From positions 62,001 to 126,000 of the forward strand of contig JBBQWV010000006.1 of assembly GCA_038210275.1 (NCBI GenBank): DNA of 64,000 nt, given 5' to 3'. The position numbers and the translations under genes are program-made. This stretch comes from PALSA-1296 sp038210275 (lineage in GTDB: Bacteria > Bacteroidota > Ignavibacteria > Palsa-1295). Shown here piece after piece: positions 18,104 to 27,398 of the stretch. How positions within the stretch are numbered: the stretch's first letter is position 1; each line of letters starts with the position of its first letter. The notes beneath the pieces were generated by a model. It was not told the DNA's origin. It saw only the letters and a program-made list of their open reading frames with translations, and did no database searches.

Positions 18104-19488
18104 TACCATGTTACGAGCTTTTCTAAAGCTTTAACAAGTTCAGGTGTATTGAGACGGTCTTTCGGACTGAATGAAATGCCCAAATAGACTGAACTGACAT
18201 CACTCTGAATGGCACTGCCTTGAGAGACCAGTATTCTGTTATAGAATGCTCCCGTCGATCCGTAAGCAAAACCAAGAATTAGTCCGACGGTCATATCATG
18301 AAATGTATTGAGCCGCAGCCTCCCACCGATATTGATGAAAGAAGAGGGGTAATAATTAACTTCTATAAAAGGCTCCGCCGTTAAGTCTTCTGCGATAAGA
18401 TATTGTCGGTATCCGATACGAAGAGGAAGCACGCTGAGCAAAGCCTGATTGTAACCGAGAGCAAAGAATTTGAACAGCGAAGTGCCTGCCCAAAACTTCC
18501 CATCCAATATATCAAGGGGAAAATGTGCAGTTGCCAATTGTAAATTTATACCGGTGATCGCGACGCTGCCCGGCAATTGAAAAAGATTCGGATAGCCGGC
18601 AAAGCCGTCAAGTAAATCAATATCCAAAGCGCTCACCTCGACTGCAGAGTGGAGATAATCTTTCCATTCATGCTGAGTCTCTGATACCTTATTAATAAAA
18701 TCTAATGCGCTGACGCCAAGTCCGAGATATGGTGTCGTTATAGTTTTAGCTCCCGCTCCTATCGTGAATCCCGTAGCAAGTCCTGCATAAGCTCGGAGAT
18801 TGAAACCGCCAAAAGAGCCAAATGTTAATTCGCTTCCAATGTTTACATAGACAGAAGGATAGAGACTTATTCCGAAAAACGGCGAAGCGAAAAGATAAGG
18901 TGCTTTATCACGAAACCAAAAGCGTTTACGTATATAAATATTTGTGAAATAACTGCTCAGTGTATTTGACCCATCATCATCTCGTGCAAGACTTTCGTAA
19001 GCGCTCCAGCCGATCGTCCAGTCGGGAGCTTCATTGAACCAATGCAGTTGATATTCCACTGGAATAAGCCGGAACAATCTGCCCTTAAAAATACTGTTCG
19101 GACGAGAAACGTTGTCTTTTAATATCCTATGTGAAATATTTGTCAGAGTATTGGAATCAAGAAGTGTATAAAGTCCGAGAATACCCGAACCTAATCCCGG
19201 ATTGGATGAGCCCGTTATCATTCCAGCAAACTCGATACCGCCATATCGTAAGAATAGTGGATACGAACGTTCGTAGGTTGAGTCATACGAGAGACTTTCT
19301 CGCGAAAGCTTCGTCGTGCGTGATGACGGAAAGACTGTACCGTTGTCGCCTCCGCTTCCGGGTGCATTGCGGACGTTTTCGCGAATGAGCGAGTCACGGA
19401 CAGTAATCGTATAGGTATCGTATTCATACCGCGTAACGCAGCTACTGAGCAGCGCGGATAAAAAGATTGTGATGATGATATGCTTCAT
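18103..19488 (-). CDS. Lipoprotein, probable outer-membrane protein of unknown family
   Basis: 461 residues with a short signal peptide and LSSC lipobox (Cys17, MKHIIITIFLSALLSSC). The body is rich in alternating hydrophobic/aromatic strands and Gly-Ser turns (GSELTFGSFGGFNLRAYAGLATGF, split by short loops; FIEVNYYPSSFINIGGRLRL; VGLILGFAYGSTGAFY), as in outer-membrane barrel-like proteins, ending with a helical LNTPELVKALEKLV. It overlaps the upstream OmpA lipoprotein gene by ATGA and the downstream lipoprotein by TAATG. Family unknown; location at the outer membrane is inferred. Confidence 0.75.
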   Translation of the reverse strand: MKHIIITIFLSALLSSCVTRYEYDTYTITVRDSLIRENVRNAPGSGGDNGTVFPSSRTTKLSRESLSYDSTYERSYPLFLRYGGIEFAGMITGSSNPGLGSGILGLYTLLDSNTLTNISHRILKDNVSRPNSIFKGRLFRLIPVEYQLHWFNEAPDWTIGWSAYESLARDDDGSNTLSSYFTNIYIRKRFWFRDKAPYLFASPFFGISLYPSVYVNIGSELTFGSFGGFNLRAYAGLATGFTIGAGAKTITTPYLGLGVSALDFINKVSETQHEWKDYLHSAVEVSALDIDLLDGFAGYPNLFQLPGSVAITGINLQLATAHFPLDILDGKFWAGTSLFKFFALGYNQALLSVLPLRIGYRQYLIAEDLTAEPFIEVNYYPSSFINIGGRLRLNTFHDMTVGLILGFAYGSTGAFYNRILVSQGSAIQSDVSSVYLGISFSPKDRLNTPELVKALEKLVTW

Positions 19489-21230
19489 CGCTTGTTCTCT
19501 TTTGTAAAAAATTTGACGAATTCAACTCTGCGATTTCGAAGTTGGAAAATCTCATCGCTTTCTCCGGCTTGTCTTGAGACAGGCATCGTTCTTCCTTTCG
19601 AGAAAATGACAAGTAATTTTCCTGGAATGCCTCTATTTTTTAATTCTTTTGCAACGAATGCTGCACGCCTTTGGGCAAGAGCATTATTATATTCATCGGT
19701 GCCGAGAGAATCGGTATGTCCGTAAAGAATGACACTCTGCAAAGTCGAAGAGCTGTTCTTAATAGATTTTGCTATCAGATCTATAGATGTCTGCCAGCGC
19801 ATATCCGTCTTTTGACCCTGATCTCCGATGACAAAATCATACGGATGCGAATCGTCATCAAACGGAAAATTTAGACGTAAGACAAGCGTATCGGGTATGA
19901 CAAGCGGCGGCACGACTATTATGCTATCAGTAGGATGACGCAGATCAATACGATGGACGTCATAAAATTTATCTTTTGCATCCGAGCCTACATCATACTC
20001 CCTTCCCTTTTCAACATTAAAAGAATAATTGCCAACGGTATCGGTTTTCTTCCGTGCGATCTCTTTATCTTTTGCAACATCACGGATAAAAACTTCAGGC
20101 AGAACTGAGTCGTGCTTTTCCGGCATTTCGACTTTGCCTTTCAGTTGAATTGAATCAGGAATATCTTTCTCCGCAATCTTCACGGGCGGAGTAATATTCT
20201 GCGCAATTTCCTTTGGAGGAATATATGTCCTTCTCAAAACAAAAATATTCCGTCCTTTGAACTGGCAAGCCTGATCGGATGTATAAAAAAATTGCGAGTC
20301 GCTGAGTTGATACGGGAATATTTCATCAAACTTCGTATTTATCGGCGTTCCAATATTTTCTGCCTTGCTCCAAGCACCATCCTTAAATTCACTTGAAAAG
20401 ATGTCATAACCCCCTATCGTTTCATGGCCATTTGATGAAAAGAATAGTTTTTTCCCATCAGCTGAAAATGAAGGGGAAAGCTCATCACACGGAGTATTGA
20501 TCGCAGAAGAAAGTGGTTTCGGTTCTGACCATTCACTATTGGAGTTTCTTGTGCTGTACCAAAGGTCAACTCCTCCGCTGCCACCAATTCTGTCTGATGC
20601 GAAGACGATCATTGAGCCATCAGGTGAAATGGTTGGCTGTGCGTCGAAGCTAAATTGCTTATTCAGTACGGAGAGTGGCTCAACATTATAAAGACTGTTC
20701 TGAGTAATTCCTTTTCCATCAACAACCCCAACGATCTTTGCACGATAAAGATCATAATCATTAGGATCATCATTTCTTGCTTTTGCAGTAAAATAAAGTC
20801 TTGCATCTGCTACGCAATAAATCGGCGTTCCTATATTTTCAAATTTTGCTGTATCAATCAATTCCCGGAGTTGTTCAAAATGAAGATCAGGAAGCATCAA
20901 TGAATTAAAGATACTTTGCTTTGTTTTTCCATCCACAACTCTTTCAGAACTTAGCATCGTCATGTTTTTTGAAAACGAAATAGCGTTCTCATTATCATTC
21001 GAATTGATCGGACTTGGCAGCAGATCAATATGATACTTCCAATCTCCGGGCTGAAGGTGAGCAGTATCAATTCCACGAGCATTGGATGTACCCGGTTTGC
21101 ATTCCGACGGAGGAGGAGGGATACATTCTCTGTGGCTGAGATCCGGCGGTGTGGCGCACGAAGAAACCATCACTACGATAAGCGATGAGAAAATGCCAAG
21201 AAAAAAATACTTTCTAATGATTGCCCCCAT
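19485..21230 (-). CDS. PD40-OmpA domain lipoprotein
   Basis: 581 residues. Signal peptide with VSSC lipobox (Cys25). After a Pro-rich linker comes a PD40-type propeller (about 150-330; SPDGSMIVFASDRIGG, SADGKKLFFSSNGHETIGGYDIF), a region with a carboxypeptidase-regulatory-like look (KDKEIARKKTDTVGNYSFNVEKG) and a C-terminal OmpA domain (about 480-575; LYGHTDSLGTDEYN, NRRVEFVKFF). It anchors in the outer membrane through lipid and binds peptidoglycan through OmpA. It resembles the protein at 11431-13485 without the TPR part. Its stop overlaps the next lipoprotein start by ATGA. Confidence 0.88.
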   Translation of the reverse strand: MGAIIRKYFFLGIFSSLIVVMVSSCATPPDLSHRECIPPPPSECKPGTSNARGIDTAHLQPGDWKYHIDLLPSPINSNDNENAISFSKNMTMLSSERVVDGKTKQSIFNSLMLPDLHFEQLRELIDTAKFENIGTPIYCVADARLYFTAKARNDDPNDYDLYRAKIVGVVDGKGITQNSLYNVEPLSVLNKQFSFDAQPTISPDGSMIVFASDRIGGSGGVDLWYSTRNSNSEWSEPKPLSSAINTPCDELSPSFSADGKKLFFSSNGHETIGGYDIFSSEFKDGAWSKAENIGTPINTKFDEIFPYQLSDSQFFYTSDQACQFKGRNIFVLRRTYIPPKEIAQNITPPVKIAEKDIPDSIQLKGKVEMPEKHDSVLPEVFIRDVAKDKEIARKKTDTVGNYSFNVEKGREYDVGSDAKDKFYDVHRIDLRHPTDSIIVVPPLVIPDTLVLRLNFPFDDDSHPYDFVIGDQGQKTDMRWQTSIDLIAKSIKNSSSTLQSVILYGHTDSLGTDEYNNALAQRRAAFVAKELKNRGIPGKLLVIFSKGRTMPVSRQAGESDEIFQLRNRRVEFVKFFTKENKR

Positions 21231-21237
21231 TAAGGAA

Positions 21238-22002
21238 CTATGCTATCTTTTTTGTCACCATCGCAAAAAGATCTTTCGTACCGACGGGCTCTTGCGTCCA
21301 GAAGGGTTCTCCAAACTCTGCGCCGATGAGCATTCCATAATGCCGTGCTCGCGCTTCGATCCATTCATAAAATCCTTTTTGTGTCAGGAATGTCTCTTTT
21401 TCTTTTCCTTCGATCTTACTCCCTGATTCACCTCTTCCAAATTGCGAATTATATGCATGCATTGCCTTCATCCTCTCTTCGAATACTTCCGAAATATCAA
21501 CAATGAGTTTCGGCTCGAATGTATATGTCTGCATAAAGTGCATCACCAATAATGGGCGGTGTGGTACTTGCGGTGTGCCATGGTCGCTTATGGTTTCGAT
21601 CTTCGCAAGTCCTGCATAAAATGAAGCGCGGTGTGCAAGCTCTGATGCCGCTTCATGATCCGGATGCCGCTCATACTTATGTGGTGTGAGCAGTACCGTT
21701 GGCCTGAGTTGGCGGATAACCCGCACAATCTTCAGCATATTTTCACGCGACACTTCGATATTTCCGTCATGAAGCCCAAGATTGATACGCTCATCAAGTC
21801 CTAATATCTTCGACGCAACTTCTGTTTCCTTTGCGCGGGTTTCTAGCGTACCGCGTGTAGAAAGCTCGCCGAGTGTCAGATCAAGAATGGCGGTTCGCTT
21901 CCCTGCTCGCTTTGCCATAAGCATCGTCCCTGCACACGAAAGCTCAACATCATCAGGATGCGCGGCTATACCTAAGAGGTCAATTTTTTCACTTTGTTTC
22001 AT
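21238..22002 (-). CDS. bshB1: Bacillithiol biosynthesis deacetylase BshB1
   Basis: 254 residues of the PIG-L/LmbE zinc deacetylase family. BshB1 removes the acetyl group from GlcNAc-malate to give GlcN-malate on the way to the thiol bacillithiol. The metal motif is AAHPDDVELSCAG (residues 13-25) with the distal H in HPDHEAASELAHR; LTLGELSTRG and LIGAEFGEPF are BshB1-type marks. BshA and BshC are not in the window. It sits 4 bases after the permease gene and 7 bases before the OmpA lipoprotein gene, so it shares their transcript. Confidence 0.93.
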   Translation of the reverse strand: MKQSEKIDLLGIAAHPDDVELSCAGTMLMAKRAGKRTAILDLTLGELSTRGTLETRAKETEVASKILGLDERINLGLHDGNIEVSRENMLKIVRVIRQLRPTVLLTPHKYERHPDHEAASELAHRASFYAGLAKIETISDHGTPQVPHRPLLVMHFMQTYTFEPKLIVDISEVFEERMKAMHAYNSQFGRGESGSKIEGKEKETFLTQKGFYEWIEARARHYGMLIGAEFGEPFWTQEPVGTKDLFAMVTKKIA

Positions 22003-22006
22003 TGTA

Positions 22007-23464
22007 TCAGTTCTCTAACTTTTCACCTTTTTGTTTATTCTTCCAAAAATAATAGAATGGCAACCCGGCAAGTACAAGCGCAAGTCCTGTCACACTTGAA
22101 ATGATCGGCTGGCTGCCACTGGTATATCCGTTAATATCTTTCACTAGTGTCACCACAACATAACACGTTGCAAAGACAACAAAGATAGCAGGTATAACCG
22201 GGTAGCCAGGCACTTTGAATGGACGGACACGATTTGGCTCGCGCTTGCGCAAGATAAAAACACCAAGCGCCATCAACACGTAAAGCAGCCAATTTATAAA
22301 AACATACATATCAAGTATCAATCCGAACGAACCTGAAAAAAGAAGAATTAATGCCCACGCTCCTTGCAAAATGAGAGCAATATGCGGCGTCTGAAATTTC
22401 GGATGCACCGTTCCCGCTCTCGGTGTAAAAACTTTATCGCGGGACATTGCAAAGTATACTCGTGCATTTGTCAAGATCGACGAATTCGTCGTATCAAATG
22501 TCGAAAGCATAATAAGCCCTGCGACAAGTGCACCACCCACTCCGCCGATCACTGCCGATACCATTTCTGAAGCAAGCCTGTCATCCGGCACCGATGCAAG
22601 TTTGCCGATTGGCAGAATATAAAGGTAAGCGAGATTGATAATGATGTAAAGTGCGATAAATATCACCGTACCTAAGATGATCGCTCGTGGAAGAGTCTTG
22701 GAAGGCTCTTTGACTTCGCCGCCGATGTAAGCAACATTCCCCCATCCGTCATAGGACCAGAATGCTCCCGTTACCGCAGCGGCAATCGCTCCGATAAGTG
22801 TCCAGCCGGATAGTGATGCTCCTGCTTCAGTAACGCCGCTCCAATTTGCAACCGAGCCAATATGTGAGCCGGCAATAAAGGCAACACCTGTCACGATAAG
22901 CAATGCTACAACTTTTGCCGTCGTTGAAATGCTTTGCAAATAAGCACCTAATTTTACACCTCGAATATTTATTAAGGTAAGAAAAATAATGATGATCGCT
23001 GCAACAGTTTTTCCGCCCATATTTGCATACGGAAAAATATCTCCGAGAAACGGAAGATGCCATGCTGTCTTTTCCCATGCCTCGCTTAAATGCGGAAGCG
23101 TAACAAACTCTCCAAAATATTTTGCAAAGATAATTGCGATCGCTGCAATTGCTCCTGAACCAGCGATCATGAAATTTGCCCAGCCATAAAGGAAACCAAG
23201 TTTCTCGCCGTAGATCTCCTTAAAATATTCATAAAGCCCGCCGGTGCGAGGCATCTGCCCAACAAGCTCGCATTGCGTCAGCGCTCCCATCAGAGTTATA
23301 ACCCCTGCAACTACCCACACCATTAATAGTAGCGGCGCGCTGCCCAGACCTTGCGCCATACTCACAGGCACAACGAAAATCCCCGAACCAACAACAGAGC
23401 CGATCACAATGGCTGTTGCCGGATACAAAGTCAGAGCACGTTTTAATCGCGAGTGGGTTTCCAT
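22007..23464 (-). CDS. APC-family amino acid permease
   Basis: 485 residues with about twelve hydrophobic spans. The N-terminal IVIGSVVGSGIFVVP (about residues 20-34) is the substrate-binding TM1 signature of the amino acid-polyamine-organocation family; further on FWSYDGWGNVAYIGGEVKEP is the TM6 motif seen in LAT-type transporters. It ends with a short Lys/Glu tail. It heads the five-gene group permease-bshB1-three lipoproteins. Substrate not determinable. Confidence 0.93.
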   Translation of the reverse strand: METHSRLKRALTLYPATAIVIGSVVGSGIFVVPVSMAQGLGSAPLLLMVWVVAGVITLMGALTQCELVGQMPRTGGLYEYFKEIYGEKLGFLYGWANFMIAGSGAIAAIAIIFAKYFGEFVTLPHLSEAWEKTAWHLPFLGDIFPYANMGGKTVAAIIIIFLTLINIRGVKLGAYLQSISTTAKVVALLIVTGVAFIAGSHIGSVANWSGVTEAGASLSGWTLIGAIAAAVTGAFWSYDGWGNVAYIGGEVKEPSKTLPRAIILGTVIFIALYIIINLAYLYILPIGKLASVPDDRLASEMVSAVIGGVGGALVAGLIMLSTFDTTNSSILTNARVYFAMSRDKVFTPRAGTVHPKFQTPHIALILQGAWALILLFSGSFGLILDMYVFINWLLYVLMALGVFILRKREPNRVRPFKVPGYPVIPAIFVVFATCYVVVTLVKDINGYTSGSQPIISSVTGLALVLAGLPFYYFWKNKQKGEKLEN

Positions 23465-23483
23465 AATTTTGAGATCACAACTG

Positions 23484-23530
23484 GTGGAACGGTCTTCAGT
23501 CCGTTCGGACGGACTAAGTCCATCCCACTA
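23484..23530. repeat. Short palindromic repeat (GGACGGACTAAGTCC type)
   Basis: Two imperfect hairpins in tandem (ACGGTCTTCAGTCCGT and GGACGGACTAAGTCCATCC) bounded by GTGG...CCAC. A related hairpin with the same ACGGTCTT and GGCGGACTTTAGTCCGCC parts occurs at 36435-36471. Confidence 0.55.
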
Positions 23531-23538
23531 TTTATTTA

Positions 23539-25281
23539 CTATTTTATTTCAAAATTCACCTTCTCGACTGTCCATCTCGGTCTGACATCAATCACATCCG
23601 GGTAGTCGCCACTGGCGGCGCCGAAACGGAATGGGATGACGGAGCCGGCATCGTACTTGCCTCCGAGTTTCGCACTTACCCATCCGCGAATACGATATTT
23701 CCCTCTCGGGACGCGTTCAAAGGTGTATGCATGTTTGCCGATTGGCAAAGTTACGGAGCGAAACGTCTCTTCACTTGAAGTCAGTAATTGGATCGTCACT
23801 TTCATATTCGTATCCGATTTGAATAATGAATCCGAAATGGTGATCTCGCCGCTGATAATACCGAATTCCTTTTCATCTCCGGTAAAGAATCTGACATGGT
23901 ATAAAGTGTCCTTCGACTTCGTTGCGTAAGCAGATAGTGGAGACTTCACAAGTTTTCCATCAAGCGTCAATAAATAAAATGTATTCGCCAGAAGATTTTC
24001 TTTTGTTCGAAGCAAGAGTTTTGTGCCGTCTATCCATTTATATACTACCGGAATTTCTTTCTTTATGGAGTCGGTAAGATGTAATCCCTGTTCAACAGCG
24101 AGCGTATCAACTGCATCGGTAAATTGAAGATGCTCGGAGAATGCTTGCGGGATTCCGCGACTGCTATCGGAAATCTCAAACCCAAAAAATCTTGGCGGCG
24201 GAAATGTATCACGAATTCTTGATGCAGAAAAACGTGCTATTGGAGATGAGTCACTTACCGGATTCCCTGCTAAATCGTGTGCAAGATTTTTTTGTATATC
24301 CAATAAATAAATACGGTCAACTTCTAACGGTTTTGACGTAAGCAGTATTGCAACACCGGGTTTCTTCTCAATATTTTCTCGGAAGGCAGCAAGGATAGGA
24401 ATATTCTGTTTATTCGAATCATTAAGAATAAATACTTCCGGCTTGATAGATGCGCTATCCATCGCTTCACTGAATCTTGCGCGAATATGATACGCATCGC
24501 TGATCTCAGCATCTTGTAACTGCGGCTTGAGCGAATCGGATTTAGGAGCCATGCGAATATGAATGTCAGTCTTCTCCGGAGTATCAAGGATAACATCTTT
24601 ATTCGCAACGCCAAAGGGGTCTATGCCGGGATCAAAAACTTTATTTCGGAATTCATCAATGATAGCGAACATCCGATACGAATGCCCTACCTTCAATGCT
24701 TTAAATTCAAAAAAACCTTTCGTATTGGGCTGTGTGATAAAATCAGGACGAGTTATATTGAATCGTAATGTATCAAGCGAATGCACGGTAATATCATAAG
24801 CAAAGATCGAGATATTTGCAAGGTCAGTCGGCGCTCCGGCATTCAGCGGCGGAAGCATTGTACCTGAGATATGCCCCGTATCAATTATACTTCCCGTCGA
24901 GAAAACGATCTGGATCGGATCGGCAAGCGGAGCGTTGCGGCGGGTTTTTAAGTCTTTCGTCAGACTAACTACATACGTAGTATTCTCGCGCAATTGTTCA
25001 GGAAGCACGACTGTGACCTCATCATATCCCGACCAATTGTATTTCACGTTTCCACTCAGATACGGCGTAATAGAAAGTGCTGAAGTAAAAGTATTTCTAT
25101 CTATATTTTTTTTGAATATAAAATGGAGTTTTGAATCGCGCTGAACATTCAACTGATGGTGATGCGGCATGACCGTATCAAGTACCGGAGGAGTTTTATC
25201 TTCGGGTCCACCGGGCGGCGGCTGTATCGAAGCGCAGCCGATGAAGACAAGAAATAAAAAAGCAAGAGAATGTCGGCTCAT
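23539..25281 (-). CDS. Ig-like domain lipoprotein
   Basis: 580 residues with signal peptide and a FIGC lipobox (Cys16). Directly after it comes the SIQPPPGGPEDKTPPVLD leader that is typical of Bacteroidota Ig-like lipoproteins, then an SbsA-type Big_5 Ig-like domain (about 30-130: LHFIFKKNIDRNTF, ITPYLSGNVKY, LRENTTYVVSLTKDLKT). Further Big_5-like repeats follow (EAMDSASIKPEVFIL). Two C-terminal beta domains end the protein. Predicted to be attached to the outer membrane; role unknown. One base separates its start from the epimerase stop upstream. Confidence 0.85.
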   Translation of the reverse strand: MSRHSLAFLFLVFIGCASIQPPPGGPEDKTPPVLDTVMPHHHQLNVQRDSKLHFIFKKNIDRNTFTSALSITPYLSGNVKYNWSGYDEVTVVLPEQLRENTTYVVSLTKDLKTRRNAPLADPIQIVFSTGSIIDTGHISGTMLPPLNAGAPTDLANISIFAYDITVHSLDTLRFNITRPDFITQPNTKGFFEFKALKVGHSYRMFAIIDEFRNKVFDPGIDPFGVANKDVILDTPEKTDIHIRMAPKSDSLKPQLQDAEISDAYHIRARFSEAMDSASIKPEVFILNDSNKQNIPILAAFRENIEKKPGVAILLTSKPLEVDRIYLLDIQKNLAHDLAGNPVSDSSPIARFSASRIRDTFPPPRFFGFEISDSSRGIPQAFSEHLQFTDAVDTLAVEQGLHLTDSIKKEIPVVYKWIDGTKLLLRTKENLLANTFYLLTLDGKLVKSPLSAYATKSKDTLYHVRFFTGDEKEFGIISGEITISDSLFKSDTNMKVTIQLLTSSEETFRSVTLPIGKHAYTFERVPRGKYRIRGWVSAKLGGKYDAGSVIPFRFGAASGDYPDVIDVRPRWTVEKVNFEIK

Positions 25282-25282
25282 T

Positions 25283-26254
25283 TTATGACTGAGCAGTTTG
25301 GAAATATTCTACTGCATGACGCAAGCCGACTTCGAGTTCAACATTCGGCTTCCAACCAAGCATTTTTTCTGCCTTTGCGTATGAGCATACACTTCGCTGC
25401 TGTTCGCCCTTGCGGGACTGTGCATAGGTTGGTTTCGCTTTGCCGTTGGTCAGAATTTCTGAAAGCATAGAAAAAAGTTGATTGACATCTGTTTCTATAC
25501 CCGTTGCAATATTGAAAGTTTCGGAGCCTGAATTCTTTTCTAATGCCAAAAGATGAGCGTGCACTACATCGCCGACAAAAACATAATCGCGTGTTTGTTT
25601 GCCATCACCGAAGATCGTGCATTGCTTATCAGCAATAAGTGCATTCGAAAAGATCGACACAACGCCTGCTTCGCCATGGGGATCCTGACGCGGACCGTAA
25701 ACATTTGCATATCGAAAAATCGTATGCTCCAAGCCATGTACTTTTTTATAGAAGTGCAGATACAATTCCGTTGCACGCTTGGCAACACCGTAAGGCGATT
25801 CAGGACGTGTCGGATGATTTTCATCTGCCGGAAAATAATCCTGCTCGCCATAGATCGCGCCGCCGGTTGAAGCGAAGATGAAACGCTTAACCGAATGCTC
25901 CCGCGATGCTTCAAGTAAATTGATCGCGCCTAAAATATTCACATCGGCATCGAAAGATGGATCAGCAACGCTTTTGCGCACATCCATCTGCGCGGCATGA
26001 TGGTTGACAGCATCAAAGCGGTGCGACTTAAAGATCTGTGATATAAGCGCTTTATCACGCACATCGCCTTCAACAAATTGCGCATTCGGGTTCAGATTTT
26101 CTATCCTGCCTGAAGATAAATTATCCAACACAACGACAGAATGCCCTTCTGCTATGAGCGCGTCCGAAATATGCGAACCGATAAATCCGGCTCCGCCGGT
26201 AACGAGAATATTCAAATTGATTATTATGAGTAAATTCAATAACTTTAACATCAT
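25283..26254 (-). CDS. NAD-dependent epimerase/dehydratase, GalE-like
   Basis: 323 residues of the extended short-chain dehydrogenase family. NAD-binding GGAGFIGSH near residues 19-28, catalytic Tyr-x3-Lys in SPYGVAKRATE, and substrate-side HHAAQMDVRKSVADP and FRYANVYGPRQDP, which are those of UDP-glucose 4-epimerase-like enzymes. It likely epimerises a nucleotide sugar for surface polysaccharide or lipopolysaccharide. The ATG at 26254 gives a hydrophobic 13-residue lead; a TTG at 26215 would give the usual MNILVTGG start and may be the true one. Confidence 0.88.
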   Translation of the reverse strand: MMLKLLNLLIIINLNILVTGGAGFIGSHISDALIAEGHSVVVLDNLSSGRIENLNPNAQFVEGDVRDKALISQIFKSHRFDAVNHHAAQMDVRKSVADPSFDADVNILGAINLLEASREHSVKRFIFASTGGAIYGEQDYFPADENHPTRPESPYGVAKRATELYLHFYKKVHGLEHTIFRYANVYGPRQDPHGEAGVVSIFSNALIADKQCTIFGDGKQTRDYVFVGDVVHAHLLALEKNSGSETFNIATGIETDVNQLFSMLSEILTNGKAKPTYAQSRKGEQQRSVCSYAKAEKMLGWKPNVELEVGLRHAVEYFQTAQS

Positions 26255-26365
26255 TCAGGGCAAAAGCTTCCCCAAAGGTTATTAGATGATTAAATAGTCG
26301 TTTCATCTGAAACTTCTTTCCTTTTTTTAGGATTTGTATAAAGGAGAATAACTCTCGTTTATTGT

Positions 26366-26860
26366 ATGAAAAGGCTATTCATTATCGTTTTCCTCATCCT
26401 GGCTGCAAATCTTGCCAGCGCTCAATTCCGCGTGGGCAGTGGTATTGCCTCGGATGAAAAACCGGCAAGCACGATGGGCGCGATGTCGGGGCACGGAGAC
26501 GATTTCTTTTCGCGCCTTTTCGATCCTGCAAAGTTTAATATGCAGCAGACTTATAGTATGTCTTTTTCATCAGGCGGCGGGCAATCCACAAGCTTAGGCG
26601 TTTTTACGAACACCTTTGCCTATAAAGCTGCCGAAGATCTTTTTATTTCCGCCGATCTCTCAGCAGTGTATTCTCCCTATAGTTCGCTTGGCTCGGCATA
26701 TCAAAAAAGTTTGAACGGCATCTATTTATCAAATGCCCGTCTCGATTGGAAGCTTGGCGAAAGCACATTCCTCCGCGTCGAGTATAACGGAATGCCTTAC
26801 GGATCGTCGTACTATTCGCCGTTCGGATCGTATTACTCCCCTTTTCCAATAACCCATTAA
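26366..26860 (+). CDS. Small secreted protein of unknown function
   Basis: 164 residues with a signal peptide (about 1-19, ending NLASAQ). The mature part has a Gly/Ser-rich middle, the strands TSLGVFTNTFAYKAAEDLFISADLSAV and LSNARLDWKLGESTFLRVEY, and a Tyr/Ser/Pro-rich end (SYYSPFGSYYSPFP). Such proteins occur in Bacteroidota but I do not recognise a family. An AAGGAG lies about 18 bases before the ATG, rather far for ribosome binding. The next gene starts 20 bases downstream. Confidence 0.7.
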   Translation: MKRLFIIVFLILAANLASAQFRVGSGIASDEKPASTMGAMSGHGDDFFSRLFDPAKFNMQQTYSMSFSSGGGQSTSLGVFTNTFAYKAAEDLFISADLSAVYSPYSSLGSAYQKSLNGIYLSNARLDWKLGESTFLRVEYNGMPYGSSYYSPFGSYYSPFPITH

Positions 26861-26880
26861 CGTTTACCAAAACGTCTTAC

Positions 26881-27393
26881 TTGCGAAAATTCTCGGTACC
26901 ATTCCTTACTAAACGACGTTCGAAGCCGAAAGGCAGAACCCGCACTCAGAAATTTTCGTCGCTTTTTCTTTGGATCGTCGTACTCGGCGCGGCAAGTGTC
27001 GTCGTTTTATTGGGCTGGCAGTTCATCAACCGCATGTGGGTGAAGCCGCCTGTATCAAGCACCAGAGAACGCACCGATATGCTTGTCAAAGCAGGAGAGC
27101 ATATTCAGCTTACAGTGATGAATGGCTCCGGAGTGCCAAATACGGCGCGAGTATTTACCGATTTTCTGAGAGCACGGCAGTTCGATGTTGTTGAGATGAC
27201 GAACTATAAAGAAAAAAATGTTGAGCATACCTTTATCATTGATAAAGTATCCGATACCGTTGCCGCGCAAAAAGTCGCTTACGCACTTGGCATCAGTATC
27301 ATGCTCATTAAGCATGAACCGGATTCCAACGCATTCGTTGACGCAGCCGTCGTTATCGGCAAAGATTATTTGATCACAAGCCCCATGAAATAA
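26881..27393 (+). CDS. LytR C-terminal domain membrane protein
   Basis: 170 residues from a TTG start. A basic N-terminal cytoplasmic tail is followed by one transmembrane helix (about 30-52, LFLWIVVLGAASVVVLLGWQF) and an extracytoplasmic LytR_C domain (about 78-168; VMNGSGVPNTARVFTDFLR, ALGISIMLIKHEPDSNAFVDAAVVIGKDY). LytR_C domains accompany cell-wall ligases, but no LytR-CpsA-Psr catalytic domain is present here. In Bacteroidota and relatives this small protein is commonly found just before rsfS, as here (5 bases between). Confidence 0.85.
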   Translation: MRKFSVPFLTKRRSKPKGRTRTQKFSSLFLWIVVLGAASVVVLLGWQFINRMWVKPPVSSTRERTDMLVKAGEHIQLTVMNGSGVPNTARVFTDFLRARQFDVVEMTNYKEKNVEHTFIIDKVSDTVAAQKVAYALGISIMLIKHEPDSNAFVDAAVVIGKDYLITSPMK

Positions 27394-27398
27394 ATTCT

